Positions 25,159-36,692 of a stretch of 64,000 nucleotides of DNA are shown in pieces. Where the stretch lies: positions 23,026,465 to 23,090,464 of the forward strand of contig OY754468.1 of NCBI GenBank assembly GCA_963575645.1, written 5' to 3'. The notes below the pieces were generated by a model. The model made no database searches and was not told where the DNA came from. It saw only the letters and a list, made by a program, of their open reading frames with translations. Position 1 is the stretch's first letter. Every line of letters starts with the position of its first letter. A program made the position numbers and the translations under genes. This DNA comes from Xanthostigma xanthostigma (Eukaryota > Arthropoda > Insecta > Raphidioptera > Raphidiidae).

Positions 25159-28005
25159 TTAGAATTCGTCAATACAATAGAGACATTTTTCTATTAAATA
25201 TTTTTTCAATTGTCTTTTAAAAGGTGATAGAGGTAGATCTTTAATTTCACTTGGAACTTTATTAAAAATGTCAACTAAATTAAAATTTACATTATTTCGA
25301 TACATAGAGGATTTTGGCAGTGGAGTACGCAGGTTGCCAGCTCGTCTCGTGTTCTTATTGTGTATCGAAATATTTGTATTAAAATAATTTGAATGTGATT
25401 TCACAAACACAGACACTTCATAAACATACATTGAATAAAAAGTTAAAATTTTATAATTTTTAAAATAAGGTTTACACGAGGTTCGTGGACTGAGCTTAAA
25501 CAATGCTCTGATAGTCTTTTTTTGTAATATGAATAGACCACTGCACTCACTTGCGGCTCCCCATAAAATAATGCCGTAATTGATCGAAGAAAACACAAAA
25601 GCATAGTAAACGGACATTAAAACGTGATAGTTAGTTACACTGGAGAGATTTCTTATCATATAAACATAACGAGCAAGCTTAACCTTGAGGAAATCTATAT
25701 GAGTTTTCCATGAAAAATTAAAATCCATAAAAATACCCAAAAATTTTATATTAGAATGTAAAGCCATTGTTTTACCGAGAAATTCCACATTATTTGACCT
25801 GAATGATTTAGCCGCACTATAGCACATTAATTGAGTCTTTTTGACATTGAGTTGCAATGTATTGAAATTAAACCATTCACTGAGATGTGCAGCGACGCTA
25901 TTAAGATGCACTTGAAGATTGTCAAATACAGGATCTTGTATGATGATCGTCGTGTCGTCAGCATAAAGCACAACATCTGCCGGAGTTGAAGATGGCAAAT
26001 CATTTATGTAGAGAAGAAACATAAGAGGGCCTAGAATGGATCCCTGAGGAACTCCACAGGAAACGGGCTTCCAATCGGATAGACAGTGATTTAGTTGGAC
26101 TTGCTGACTTCTGTCACATAAATATGAAGAAAACCAGGAATTGGCGTGCCCTCGTATACCATATGATTGGAGCTTCAGAAGCAAGAGTTCGTGGTTTACT
26201 GAATCAAAGGCTTTACTTAAGTCTAATGACGCTGACATAGTATACTTATGCTGATTGACATTTTCTAAAATTTTTGATATAGCTTCGTAGGCTGCAAGAA
26301 TAGTGTCTTTCCCTCGTAGAAAGCCGAATTGCTGCTTGGAGAGTATATTGTTTTGATTGAGGAAAGTCAACAATTGTTTATGCACAATGCGCTCAATGAT
26401 TTTAGAAATGTTGGGAAGCAACGCGATGGGACGATAATTATTTAAACATTCCGTATCACCACTTTTAAATAATGGTTTGATCACTGCCCATTTTAAAAAT
26501 TGTGGAAAAACCGCACTTTCGAAACTTAAATTTATTATATAGGTTAAAAATTTTGAAATTAAAATAGCATTGCTCTTTAATAGTACGACAGGAATCTCAT
26601 CCCAACCAACCGAGTTAGTATTTTTAAGATTTGAGATTTCGTTTTTTACTTCAACATCTGTTACAGGGAATAATACAAAGCTGTTCAGGCAGTTTGAAAC
26701 TTTAAAATATTCGAGGTTAGGTGCGCTTAAGTTCATATTGCTAGAGATGTCCACGTAGAATTCATTAAATTTGTTGGCAATAATTTTGGAATCTGTAAAA
26801 AGTTCATTATCCACTTTTATCTGTTTCAGAGCTACAGCGCTTTTTTGAGTTTTACCAATGGATTTATTTATTATATTCCATGCTGCTTTAACACGATTTT
26901 TAGAATTCAAAATAAAGTTATCATTCGCTTGTTTTTTAGCAGCATTAACATGGTTTTTTACAAATGGACAAATATGTTTATATTGATCCTTTAAAAAAAT
27001 GTCACCCGGAAAAGATTTTGTTAATTCAAAGTAATGTCTTTTAATTTCAATAATTTCTAAAATCTGCGGTGTAATCCAGCTTTTAATATTTTTATTGTAT
27101 GATTTCTTTATCCGTTTTTTTGGAAAACATACATTCATGTAAAAAACAAAAGTGTCATGAAAATACAAATAGGCATCATCACTATTAGTTAATTCATAAA
27201 AGTCACGCCAGTCATGTTTAGAAATATAATAATTAAACTGCTCTATCGCTGAGGGTGTAAAATATCGTCTATAGATAATATTGGATTCACATTTGCTAGT
27301 AGCAGTGTCACAGCACAATAATTGCGCTGTATGGTCAGACAGGTACGAACTTATTATTTGTGAATTTGAATTTGGCAAATTTGTTATAATATTATCTATG
27401 CAGGTGGCGGAAAATGCAGTGATACGCGTAGGATCAGTAACCTTGAACTGTAAGTTAAAAGTAGATAATATTTCCCTGAACTTGGACGAGTCTGTAGAGT
27501 TTTTCAAAAGATCGATATTGAAATCACCACAGAGTATAATGCGGTTATTAGTTTTAAATAACAAATCTAAATATTGATCTAGATTGTTAAAAAATATATT
27601 TGTATTGCTGACTGGAGATCGGTACACACACGAAACTATTACGTTGTATTTTGTTAATTTAATCGTTGTTGCTTCAAAGTTAAAATCGTCATTTAGAAAA
27701 CAAATTTTATTGATGACACTATAGTCTGTATTTTTGGTGACATAAATACACGAACCACCATGCTGGGCCGTAGTTCTATAGTAGATTGAGGCTAAGGAGT
27801 AATCAGCAATGTCTATATGCTCATTTAGAGTCAACCAATGCTCCGAGAAACAAAGAACTTCTGGCCTTGGCGTTATAGAACTGAGGAACACTTCTAATTC
27901 AAGATTTTTATTTCTTAAGCATTGTATATTTTGATGCAAGATACGTAATTTGTTATTGCGGCTAGTTGTAACGCTTAAGATTGGCTGTCCGACATTTCTA
28001 AAAAA
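25159..28005 (-). CDS. LINE ORF2: endonuclease plus reverse transcriptase (CR1/Jockey group)
   Basis: A continuous frame of 926 codons from 27939 down to 25159, open further upstream to about 27999 but with no ATG there. The N-terminal half is an APE-type endonuclease: HQNIQ, SEHW, CGDFNIDLL (about residue 137) and SDHTAQLL (about residue 205). The second half is reverse transcriptase: NNYRPIALLP, DLSKAFDSV, GVPQGSILGP and the catalytic YADD at about residue 660, followed by the FLGI thumb and a long C-terminus. No stop or frameshift interrupts it, so this copy may be recently active or intact. It nicks target DNA and copies the element's RNA in place. The frame sits in -1 register to ORF1, overlapping its end. 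The 3' end on this strand runs into an (ATCT)n tail at about 25048-25075. Exact clade is not certain without a tree. Confidence 0.9.
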   Translation of the reverse strand, partial: FFRNVGQPILSVTTSRNNKLRILHQNIQCLRNKNLELEVFLSSITPRPEVLCFSEHWLTLNEHIDIADYSLASIYYRTTAQHGGSCIYVTKNTDYSVINKICFLNDDFNFEATTIKLTKYNVIVSCVYRSPVSNTNIFFNNLDQYLDLLFKTNNRIILCGDFNIDLLKNSTDSSKFREILSTFNLQFKVTDPTRITAFSATCIDNIITNLPNSNSQIISSYLSDHTAQLLCCDTATSKCESNIIYRRYFTPSAIEQFNYYISKHDWRDFYELTNSDDAYLYFHDTFVFYMNVCFPKKRIKKSYNKNIKSWITPQILEIIEIKRHYFELTKSFPGDIFLKDQYKHICPFVKNHVNAAKKQANDNFILNSKNRVKAAWNIINKSIGKTQKSAVALKQIKVDNELFTDSKIIANKFNEFYVDISSNMNLSAPNLEYFKVSNCLNSFVLFPVTDVEVKNEISNLKNTNSVGWDEIPVVLLKSNAILISKFLTYIINLSFESAVFPQFLKWAVIKPLFKSGDTECLNNYRPIALLPNISKIIERIVHKQLLTFLNQNNILSKQQFGFLRGKDTILAAYEAISKILENVNQHKYTMSASLDLSKAFDSVNHELLLLKLQSYGIRGHANSWFSSYLCDRSQQVQLNHCLSDWKPVSCGVPQGSILGPLMFLLYINDLPSSTPADVVLYADDTTIIIQDPVFDNLQVHLNSVAAHLSEWFNFNTLQLNVKKTQLMCYSAAKSFRSNNVEFLGKTMALHSNIKFLGIFMDFNFSWKTHIDFLKVKLARYVYMIRNLSSVTNYHVLMSVYYAFVFSSINYGIILWGAASECSGLFILQKKTIRALFKLSPRTSCKPYFKNYKILTFYSMYVYEVSVFVKSHSNYFNTNISIHNKNTRRAGNLRTPLPKSSMYRNNVNFNLVDIFNKVPSEIKDLPLSPFKRQLKKYLIEKCLYCIDEF

Positions 28006-28757
28006 TTTATTTTTTTACCTTTGGGAAACCAGAATCGCTTAATGGCAATACCCTTGGGCCAGTTTGAAGGATCTAGAAATTTTTCTTTTAACTCAAATGG
28101 AACACCGACCATGAAAGCGTTAGTGTCGCCTAAAGTTTTTAATTGTCTGCAAGTGAAATCTGTGCCATATTTTTTTAAATAATCTAGAACAACATCTGAA
28201 GTCACTGTTGAATTAGCCTTTCCAATATATATCCAGGCACGTTGATTCCGAGACTGAAAAGCTGTACTACTCTCGGCTGTTCCGTAAAATATATTTCGAG
28301 CTTTTATCGCAGACTGGTTATTAGTATCAATAGATCGATGTTCAGAAGAAGCCTGCCCTGGTGAGTCAGATAAAACTGTAGAATAACTTGCCTTAACAGA
28401 TGCACCACTTGCAGATTTTGTATGAGATCGCAATTGTCGACCTTCAGTATTTGAAATATTGCTTGATGTATTATTATTTGAGATTTTAAAATTATTTAGA
28501 GTCTTTTTTAACGAAGCCACTTCACTCACAAGGCCATTAACTATCCTTTTAGTTTCCGACATATGATCTTCAACAAACTCTTTAACGCAATTGGTAACTG
28601 CTTTAATAATAGTACTTTTAAAATCTTCCGAAATTAGAATTTCACGCATTGCGACACTCAAAGAGTTAGAAAGCACATCAATTTCACGCGAATCCAGTGG
28701 AGTATTCGTCTGATTCGAATTATTAGATGAACTCCCCGCTTTTGACGGGGGAGCCAT
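27975..28757 (-). CDS. LINE ORF1 protein (260 aa, RNA-binding coat-like)
   Basis: An ATG-initiated frame of 260 residues directly upstream of ORF2 on the same strand. The first 30 residues are Ser/Asn-rich; residues about 40-95 have heptad-like hydrophobic spacing and charge, suggesting a coiled coil; residues about 165-250 look folded (RAWIYIGKANSTVTSDVVL and FPKGKKINFLEM). I see no CCHC knuckles. By position it is the nucleic-acid chaperone/ORF1p of the element. An in-frame T TTT TTA heptamer lies eight codons before its stop at the junction with ORF2. Confidence 0.75.
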   Translation of the reverse strand: MAPPSKAGSSSNNSNQTNTPLDSREIDVLSNSLSVAMREILISEDFKSTIIKAVTNCVKEFVEDHMSETKRIVNGLVSEVASLKKTLNNFKISNNNTSSNISNTEGRQLRSHTKSASGASVKASYSTVLSDSPGQASSEHRSIDTNNQSAIKARNIFYGTAESSTAFQSRNQRAWIYIGKANSTVTSDVVLDYLKKYGTDFTCRQLKTLGDTNAFMVGVPFELKEKFLDPSNWPKGIAIKRFWFPKGKKINFLEMSDSQS

Positions 28758-29199
28758 TGTTGGTTTGAGATTCGATCTCTTAGATTATTAAAAATAAAAA
28801 CTCAACAGAGAACACTAAAAACACGTCTGTACTGTAACGCATCCAAACATTAATGATCTAATAAATAAATAATAATAATAATAAATATACGTCAGCAGTT
28901 TCCAATAGTAAATTTAGATTTAAATAAAAAAACAATTCAATTTTTTTTGGATCTAGTATAGAATACAGGAATTATTCACTGTTACCACTATCAATAAACA
29001 CACTGTATATTTTTCACAATTTTGAATACTGTTTTATCCCATTAATCGTGATTTAAAAATAAAAGTTAAATAGTTTATTAAACAAAGCAAACATGATTTT
29101 AGTATGTATCTACTAATCAAACGACCTTCCCAGATAAGAAAGGTAATTTTTATTGATTTTGATGAAAATAATTATTAATCTATATAATAATGTAATCAT

Positions 29200-29563
29200 T
29201 TAATACTATTTTTTTACGGTAAATCCAGTTTTCACAATTATGTTACAAAGTGTTACAAAATAGTTTTACACAGAAAACGTTAAAAAACATTTCACAATTT
29301 ACAAGAAAATATTTTTTTTTTTTGACTTAACCAAATGAAAAACAGTTTTTAGTGGACACGCGCTTGGTGACTTTGGGAAAACAATATTTTTTTAACTAAA
29401 TATGTATCGTCTTCATTTCCAAATTAAGTACCATAAGAAACCAATACAAAGCTAATTATTTTTTACCACAGTGTATACTACAGTTTACCTATTATTATTC
29501 AATTATTCAATTTTTTTAATGTATTAAGCTGATAAATTAGTAAATGATAACATACAAAACGGG
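29200..29563 (+). repeat. 5' flank of tandem unit 1
   Basis: From about 29205 the sequence matches the upstream regions of copies 2 (from 41170) and 3 (from 55340): CAAAATAGTTTTACAC, GACTTTG.GAAAACAAT, TTACC.ATTATTATT. It includes the core promoter of copy 1. Unit 1 lacks the more distal block that units 2 and 3 share. Confidence 0.6.
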
Positions 29564-29570
29564 TATAAAA
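29564..29570 (+). promoter_or_regulatory. TATA box of peptidase copy 1
   Basis: TATAAAA lies 61 bases before the ATG of copy 1. The same heptamer at almost the same distance precedes copies 2 and 3, in a conserved block that also includes CGTAAGTGGTCA about 40 bases downstream, near the likely transcription start. Confidence 0.6.
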
Positions 29571-29630
29571 AGATTATTGTTTTAAAGTTAAAAATTAATC
29601 GTAAGTGGTCATTGTTTTTAAAACGCCAAC

Positions 29631-32600
29631 ATGAAGGTAAGTCAGGATAACAATTAAAAGTTATTTATCGTTAATAAATTTTGTAAAATTATATTTTCAG
29701 CTACAAATTTTGATATTCGTCGTTTTATTTTTCTGCAATGCGAGAACTTCTCCGATAGAACTATACGACAGTTGGGTCGACAATGGTGAAGACACGTCTT
29801 CGATCCCATGGCCAGTTTTAAAAAAGATGCATTTACACAGACCTCCTCCTGTGGAAGTCAAAGCTATACCGAAAACTCTTGCAACGAAATACATTGATCA
29901 AAAATTAGATAATTTTGATCCTTTAAATACTGCCACGTGGAAAATGGTAATTAAAATAATCAAAACTTAATTCACGCTTCTAAAAATATTTACAACGTTC
30001 TAGTGTTAATGTAATTTAGTAGGTACATTTTGTATTCATTATTTCCGCAATATTTAATTTATTGAAGTTATTTAGAAGTAATTTCCAGATTTAACTAACT
30101 CGTTGTGTTTCAATTATACATGATTTATTTTTGTAATAATTATTCAGTAAAAAAGGGTGCACCTTGACGACCTTTCAGCCCCTATAATTAATGACTAAGC
30201 AAGGGGTACATTTCTCTGTTGTGTTGTGAACGAAATTTTCGGAGTAAGGGTCGCGATGCATTGCGATGATTCTACATATTTGAAATTAATTTCTCATCTG
30301 TTTAGAGATATATGAGCAACGACCAATACTACAAACCTGGCGGTCCAATTTTCGTAATGATTGGAGGTGAATGGACAATCAGTTCTGGTTATTTGATAAC
30401 TGGTCAAATGGCCAAAGCTGCAAAACAGAACAACGGTTATATGTTTTATACGGAGCATCGCTATTACGGAGACAGTAGGCCGACAGAGTACGTTTAAAAA
30501 AATGAAATTATATTTAAACAGTAAATTTTTTACTCGACCGCGCAACAGCAAAAACAGGGTTATTTTTTAATATGTGGAATTCTTTTATACCCTCGAAGCG
30601 TCCCAACGGATTTAATACTGAATTTTAATAAAAAAATTGGTTGTCTGTAAAGTCGGTTTACGGACGATAGTTTTACGTGATAACGTATTCCGCTCGAATA
30701 TCATATTTAATAATCACGCACAGGGTCAGGCGGAACGTTACACTTTTTCGTGCATGCAGCCGGTGTTTCATCTTTTTATATTAACGCGATTCATCAATTT
30801 ATAAGACGTTATCACGTCAAAAACTTCAAAAATGTTTATAATGATATATTTTTTAAAAGAGGCAGTTATACAGTCAGAACTGACGTACACAATTTTTTTG
30901 TGCTTTCTAGCAATCTGTCTGTAGAAAACATGAAATATTTGACAACAGATCAAGCGCTTGCCGATTTAGCTTATTTCATTCAACAGAAAAAACTCGAACT
31001 GAATGCAACCAAAGTCATTGTTTATGGTGGATCGTATGCCGGTAATTTGGCTGCGTGGGTAAGAATTAAATATCCCCATTTGGTTCAGGGGGCAATATCT
31101 TCAAGTGGACCTGTTGAGGCCGAAGCTGATTTTAAAGGTATATTAAATAAAAAAGATTCATAATCAACATTTTCTGGAAAGTTTTTGTCTTCAGCAAAGA
31201 TTGTTTTTTCTGACTTGTAGTTTCGTTACGTCACAAGAACGTAACGTTTAAATATACAAATACGCAATTAAAATTTGCTATTAAGGCCGCTATACACGAG
31301 CTTTTTTGCCGTTAGATTCCTTGCTAGATTTAACTGTTAGTTTTCAAGTGCTGGTTTTTATGTGTTGGCTTCACACGATGCATGTATTGAAGTTTGCTTT
31401 GTAGATGGGTTTGGTGCGTGTGCAGTGATGATTTGAATGTTAACAAAAGTGAACGTTTATTGTCTCTTAACAGAACACACACTATGGTGTTATGACACAG
31501 TGTTTGTTTGTGGGCGTTTGTCCATGTCGTCCCTGTGACAAGACGCTGTTTTCTGATTGGTAATTGCTCAAAACAATCAGACGAAGATGCGAAAAAAATA
31601 GCCTCAGTTTTAATTTCGAAATCTATCTTGTGAATCGCAGGCGAGCCCGCAATGATGTCATTCCCGTCTTCGTAATCTGCACGGCAGTCCCAGCAGTGTA
31701 TCTAGCGACAAATCTAGCCTCGTGTGCAGCTGCCTTTATATTAAAAAATACCAGTTGTTGACATTATAAAGTAATATAAGAAAAAAATATTATTCAAAAA
31801 ATGTTACTGTTGGGACTCAAATCCGAATCTTCCACTATCGCGGCTATAGTGGAAGAGATCAACAACAGGCTGTTTCATAATATGTGTACATAATTATGCA
31901 AAAACATATTTCCATTTTAAATATATTACAAAATTATTTTATTAATTTTTTTCAACAAGAGTACATGGAAGTTGTCAACGATGCGTTGGCCACAGTTGAC
32001 CAAAAATGTGTTGACAACATTCGAAATGCAACGGGAGAAATCGAAAAACTTTTACTTACCGACGAAGGAACTGAAAAAGTCAGCAAACTTTTCAAGTAAG
32101 CACTTTTAAATTTATTTAATTAATTTGTTATTGAAATTGAGACAATAGAAATTTTATGTGTCTAAAATAGAAAAACATAGATCTTGCTCAGTGAAACTGC
32201 AATATATATATAATATATATAATCTACCGAGTAATCTAAAAGTTACTACTTCTATAAATATTGAAAATCAATTTTTTGTCTATTATGATAGTAAACCGCT
32301 AATTCGTCAATTTTATTCTATGAACTGTGACGTTACACCAATGAAAGCTGTGTTCTGTGTCACGTGATATTCTAATATTTGTAACGCACAAAGTTATAAA
32401 AACCAAGCGAGTTTGAGCAGGTCAGAAACGTATAGGCTTCAAAATAAAGTGAACAACTTTCTATTCAAAGATATATAGGACGACCAATTTTTTGGGGAAC
32501 CGGACGTTATGCCATTTTATTTCTATTTCATTTCCTTTATATAGGAAAAGTACCTACCTACTTTCTAGTTTAAATAAGTACTGCTCCTATATATAATGGA

Positions 32601-35600
32601 AATGATATATAAATAAGGTAACAAACAAAACAAATTCAAAGTAATAAAAATAATACACTAGGTACCCAGAAATATATACAAGAAATGTTTATCTAAGCGC
32701 TCTATAAAATTACATCCGAACTCAATGATTTATGTCAGGCGACCGAACACCGTATGATTGTGTCTGATCTGTGAACTGCAGGCGCGGTCTATTTATACCT
32801 ATGCGTGGGATACCCATTCTAGTTTTTCCTCGAATGTTCGAAAACCTTCTTTACCAGCTTCCACAAAAAGTCTTCTACCTGCTTCTAACAATGCGCGCAG
32901 GGTCGATGGCGTGCGTCACAATACCGGATACGAGTCATTTAATTAATGATCTCCTAATGTTTTTTATGTAGCATATGCAAAAAATTGGATCGGCATGATC
33001 AGGCTACAGTCTCCACTTTTATGCAAACGATTGCAGAGACTTACGCCGGAATTGTCCAGTATGCCCACACTGGTGATCTCGCAAAAGCTTGCAAACCTAT
33101 GTTGGAAGGCTCCGGTGAACCTATTGAAAAGTTGGCCAAATTTATATCCGGCTCTCAGTGCATAGATCCGTCATATAGCAATGTGGTTTCGTATTTTAAT
33201 CAAACCAGTTGGTCTTCATCGGCTGGAAGTGGAAGTGAGTAAAACTATAAATTTAAGTCCGTTTTGCAACTGAATTTTGTTAAATAAAAACCGATCTAAT
33301 TCCATCTTTATTTCAGTACGCCAATGGATTTATCAGACATGTACCGAATATGGTTATTACCAAACATCCGCATCAAAAAAACAACCATTTGGTACAAAAT
33401 TTCCTTTGGAATATTCTACAAAAATGTGTACTGATGTTTATGGCAAAGAGTAAGTATTGTATACTACAGTAATTCATGTATCTAGGTTGTAAATCATTAT
33501 ATTACATAGGAACAGGGACATTGTGTTAAAACGGGCGATTGGGGAGTTTTAACAGTCATACGAGTCATAAAAGCAATAGAGATACATACTAAATTTTTTG
33601 CCCGTACCTCTTATAAAATTGCTAATTTTCATTTATGTATTTAAAGTGACGGAAATGATCATGTTGTCAGCAATGAAACTTCCTGGTATAACTCCTCTCG
33701 AACTTAGTGATGTTTTGAAAACAGTTTCATGTAGAAAGTAAGTAAAAAAATTGGAAAAAACTGGAAAAATCGATTATTTTTAATGATATTTTGACAATTT
33801 AAGAGGCTAAATACCCCCAGAACTTTTCATCCCTCTAGTCTCTCAGAAAAAATTTAAAGACTTGTGATAATGCCGGCCCTGTTCCATTTATTTTATAGCA
33901 TGCCTAGTTATTTAATAATTTATTGATAATTATGCAATGGTCGCTCGAAACACATAACAATATAAATTACAAAAAAAATACAAATATATAAAAAAGAAAA
34001 AGATAATTTAATATAACGAAATATAATTCATATAGATTCAATCTTGAAAATTGTCCTAAGATAAAATAAACTAAAATAGAAAATTCTTATATTATTTAAA
34101 TCAACACCAAAATTTAAAACCGTATATAAAAATCAAAATTAATAGCTTAAGCAACGAATAATTCTAGATGGAAAAGTCGAAAGCAGAACATTTGACTTAG
34201 GAACTTTGTTTGGACTAGTTAGGAGATAAACATACTAAAAGTCCTTACCCCTCCGAGGTACGCCCGAAGGGGGGGAGCACAAAGAAGGTCCCGTTTTTTG
34301 GTATTTTGCTTTCATCTCGAAAACGGTACGTCGTACGAAATTTTGTTGGAATACATAATGAAAGCTGATAAAATTCTCTACAACTTTAGTTTTCACACTT
34401 TTTATCTATCTCCAATCTTTGCCTAGCTATGAGCTCCGAAAAATGGTCGATTTTCAAAAATGTGTTAAATTCTCTGTAGCACATTGTAACAATACGAATT
34501 TGTCAAAATCATTTCGTATCGCTCATCCACACTATTAAAAACACCCACACACTATTAAAAAATAACATAAGCTGGGATTACCTCCACACAGGGCCCTCTT
34601 TCCCACTGGGCACTCTGGCACGTGCCCAGGGCCCCGCGATCGATAGGGACCCCCTAGTTTAATGGTATACTAAGTACCTAAACTGTTTTAAACAAAAATC
34701 ATCAGTGAACTATTTTTCATATACTTATTTTTTTTGTGTCCTTCATGTTAAAATTGGGAACGTTATCCTTTTAAATATATGCATTTTATATCACATTCCT
34801 CGACTTAGAATCTAGAACCTTGTTTATCTATTTTCTTTGTCTATTCTAACAAAATAGTGCTCTGTTAAGGTCATAGGGGCCCCATAATCCTAATGTGCCC
34901 AGGGCCTTCAATAGGTTAAAGCTTATGTTACTTTTTAATAGTGTGTGGGTGTTTTAATAGTTTGGATGAGCGATACGAAATGATTTTGACAAATTCGTAT
35001 TGTTACAATGTGCTACAGAGAATTTAACACATTTTTGAAAATCGACCATTTTTCGGAGCTCATAGCTAGGCAAAGATTGGAGATAGATAAAAAGTGTGAA
35101 AGCTAAAGTTGTAGAGAATTTTATCAGCTTTCATTATGTATTACAACAAAATTTCGTACGACGTACCTTTTTCGAGATGAAAGCAAAAAACCAAAAAACG
35201 GGACCTTCTTTGTGCTCCCCCCCTTCGGGCGTACCTCAGAGGGGCAAGGACTTTTAGTATGTTTATCTCCTAACTAGTCCAAACAAAGTTCCTAAGTCAA
35301 ATGTTCTGCTTTCGACTTTTCCATCTAGATGCCCCTTATGAGCACTCATTGACTAAACTATAACAGCAACGCACTAAATCAATATCGTTAATCTAATAAT
35401 AATTACATAATTAAATTAATGAGAAATAAATTATTTTTTGGAAATTTTTTATAAAAGCTTTCTTTTAAAATAAAACCGAAAGATTTGCAAAATTTGAAGT
35501 TCTCATACACGCATCCAATAAAATCAAAGAGCTTCAAAAAACGTTGCAGGTTTAAATAATACTTTTAATTCCCCCAAAATAACAAAGAATGATTAAAATA

Positions 35601-36055
35601 GGGGAGGGGGCGCGAAAACGATGGGTAATGAGGGAAAATAAGGGTCATATTCGTACTCAGCCGGAATGGTGACATGGCTCGAATCCAGTGTACCTAATCC
35701 TTTGTTTCTTTTCAGAGTGAATAGCAACGTCCTGGAACAAGGCGTAAATAGAACAAATTTGATATATGGAGGACGCCGTCCTGATGTTACCAACGTAGCG
35801 TTCATTCATGGGTCAATTGATCCCTGGCATGCTCTAGGAATTCTCGAAGATTTGTCCGATAAGGCTCCGGCTTTTTTCGTTAAAGGTAAGCAAATCGAAA
35901 TTTGATCTGTTTTTACGATTTTAAATATTTTCTAATCTTAAATTTCTTTAGGCACATCCCATTGCGTTGACTTGTCAGATAACACGGACAACAAAGAAAT
36001 GGTTACCGTTCAACAAAAACTACAAAGTTTAATAACGAAATGGTTAAACGAATAA
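29631..36055 (+). CDS. S28 serine carboxypeptidase, tandem copy 1 (9 exons, 488 aa)
   Basis: Exons joined by GT-AG rules: 29631-29636, 29701-29946, 30306-30487, 30911-31137, 31960-32095, 32972-33234, 33317-33449, 35716-35885, 35952-36055; total 1467 nt with one terminal stop. Exon 1 encodes only Met-Lys; exon 2 completes a hydrophobic signal peptide (about residues 1-18), so the enzyme should be secreted or lysosomal. Family S28 removes residues next to proline. Visible landmarks: PGGPIFVMIGGE (exon 3), [10 protein letters not shown], nucleophile motif GGSYAG with Ser186 (exon 4), [16 protein letters not shown] (exon 7), Asp433 in IDPWHALG (exon 8), His458 in GTSHC (exon 9). These positions lie close to those of the human prolylcarboxypeptidase triad, and the length is normal. 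N-glycosylation sequons include NLS, NAT and NQT. Intron 7 carries a large fold-back and intron 4 a Harbinger MITE. PRCP versus TSSP subfamily cannot be settled here. Confidence 0.93.
30634..30820 (-). mobile_element. Short repeat in intron 3 of copy 1, also in its 3' flank
   Basis: Absent from intron 3 of copies 2 and 3. Its ends (ATTGGTTGTCTGTAAAGTCG and GACGTTATCACGTC) reappear in reverse complement as the two ends of the 1.56-kb insertion at 36693-38255. Confidence 0.55.
31284..31735 (+). mobile_element. Harbinger-type MITE, family 2, in intron 4 of copy 1
   Basis: 452 bp flanked by TTA on both sides; ends AGGCCGCTATACACGAGC and CGTGTGCAGCTGCCT. Same intronic place as in copies 2 and 3, so it predates the duplications. 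Confidence 0.75.
34163..35329. mobile_element. Giant fold-back element in intron 7 of copy 1
   Basis: Two arms of about 410 bp (34163-34572 and 34921-35329) are near-perfect reverse complements, ends TCTAGATGGAAAAGTCG; a 348-bp loop contains CAGGGCCCTCTTTCCCACT. It is private to copy 1. No coding capacity. Confidence 0.75.
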
Positions 36056-36172
36056 AATTTGATGAAATTTAAATAGAACCGTATATCTACACTTCAGAAC
36101 ATCAAAAGCCAAAACTTTACTAGGATTGTCTTTATTTAAAAGTTTATAATTCGTACAATATATTTAAATAAA
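36051..36172 (+). terminator. Poly(A) signals of copy 1
   Basis: AATAAA at 36051-36056 overlaps the stop codon, and a second AATAAA is at 36167-36172 about 110 bases further on. The distal one is the more natural cleavage signal. In copies 2 and 3 the stop is likewise embedded in AATAAA (50557-50562 and 61615-61620); copy 2 has another AATAAA at 50579-50584. Confidence 0.45.
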
Positions 36173-36692
36173 AAAAATTAAATTCAGACATAGTTCAATG
36201 AAAAAATCACGTTACGTTTGTACCAAAGTGTGAGGTTAATTTAGACCCACTGGTATAAGACGTAACAATATCCTAAAATTGTGCATTATCTCATCCTACA
36301 TCCCGCCCTGTCATTCGATCAATGTCAATAATGCATCTTTCTTAATATGTTATGTACATAGTCCGAGCGGCCTACGTAAAAAATGGTTTCGATGTTATAG
36401 AACATGAAAATTTCAGAAAAGTTAATACCTACTTCACATTTTAACATTCTTTAGTCTTCAGCAGTCCTCCTGAGCTATACTTTCAATCTCGACAGAGCGT
36501 GATAATATTTCCATTAACTGAATTTTCGGAACGAACTTTAGTAAGATCACGCAAGATTTCACAAAGTTTATACGAACTACAATATTAAATTAAGTGAATC
36601 CAGATGTTTTTTATACGAGGTTTTCACCAGGTTTTTGAAGCGTCTTGTTGTACATCACGTTTCAATGTTTTCTAAAAGCATTAAATTTTTTT
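36056..36692 (+). repeat. 3' flank of tandem unit 1
   Basis: Matches 50562-51210 (copy 2) and 62952-63610 (copy 3): TATTTAAAAGTTTATAATT, GTCCGAGCGGC, TCTTCAGCAGTCCTCCT, ATCACGCAAGATTTCAC. Contains only short frames. Confidence 0.65.

Larger units (their letters stand above)
24535..29005. mobile_element. Tc1/mariner-type MITE split by a full-length LINE
   Basis: Outer inverted repeats start CAGTGTGTTC at 24535 and end with the complement at 29005, each flanked by TA; about 40 bp match closely (GGTAACAGTGAATAATTC is shared). The LINE (about 25046-28885, minus strand) lies between host sequence ending TTTGAAGGACAAAAAA and host sequence resuming at CAGCAGTTTCCAA. The relic at 563-719 has these two parts joined, which identifies the pre-insertion order. 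Confidence 0.7.

Noticed and set aside
29710-29970. Internal start of copy 1 in exon 2
   Set aside because: The ATG two codons upstream in a separate 6-nt exon is conserved with its donor site in all three copies and completes the signal peptide.
30750-31163. Single long frame across exon 4 of copy 1 as a separate protein
   Set aside because: It is read-through of intron 3 into exon 4; the spliced model explains it and is repeated in all three copies.
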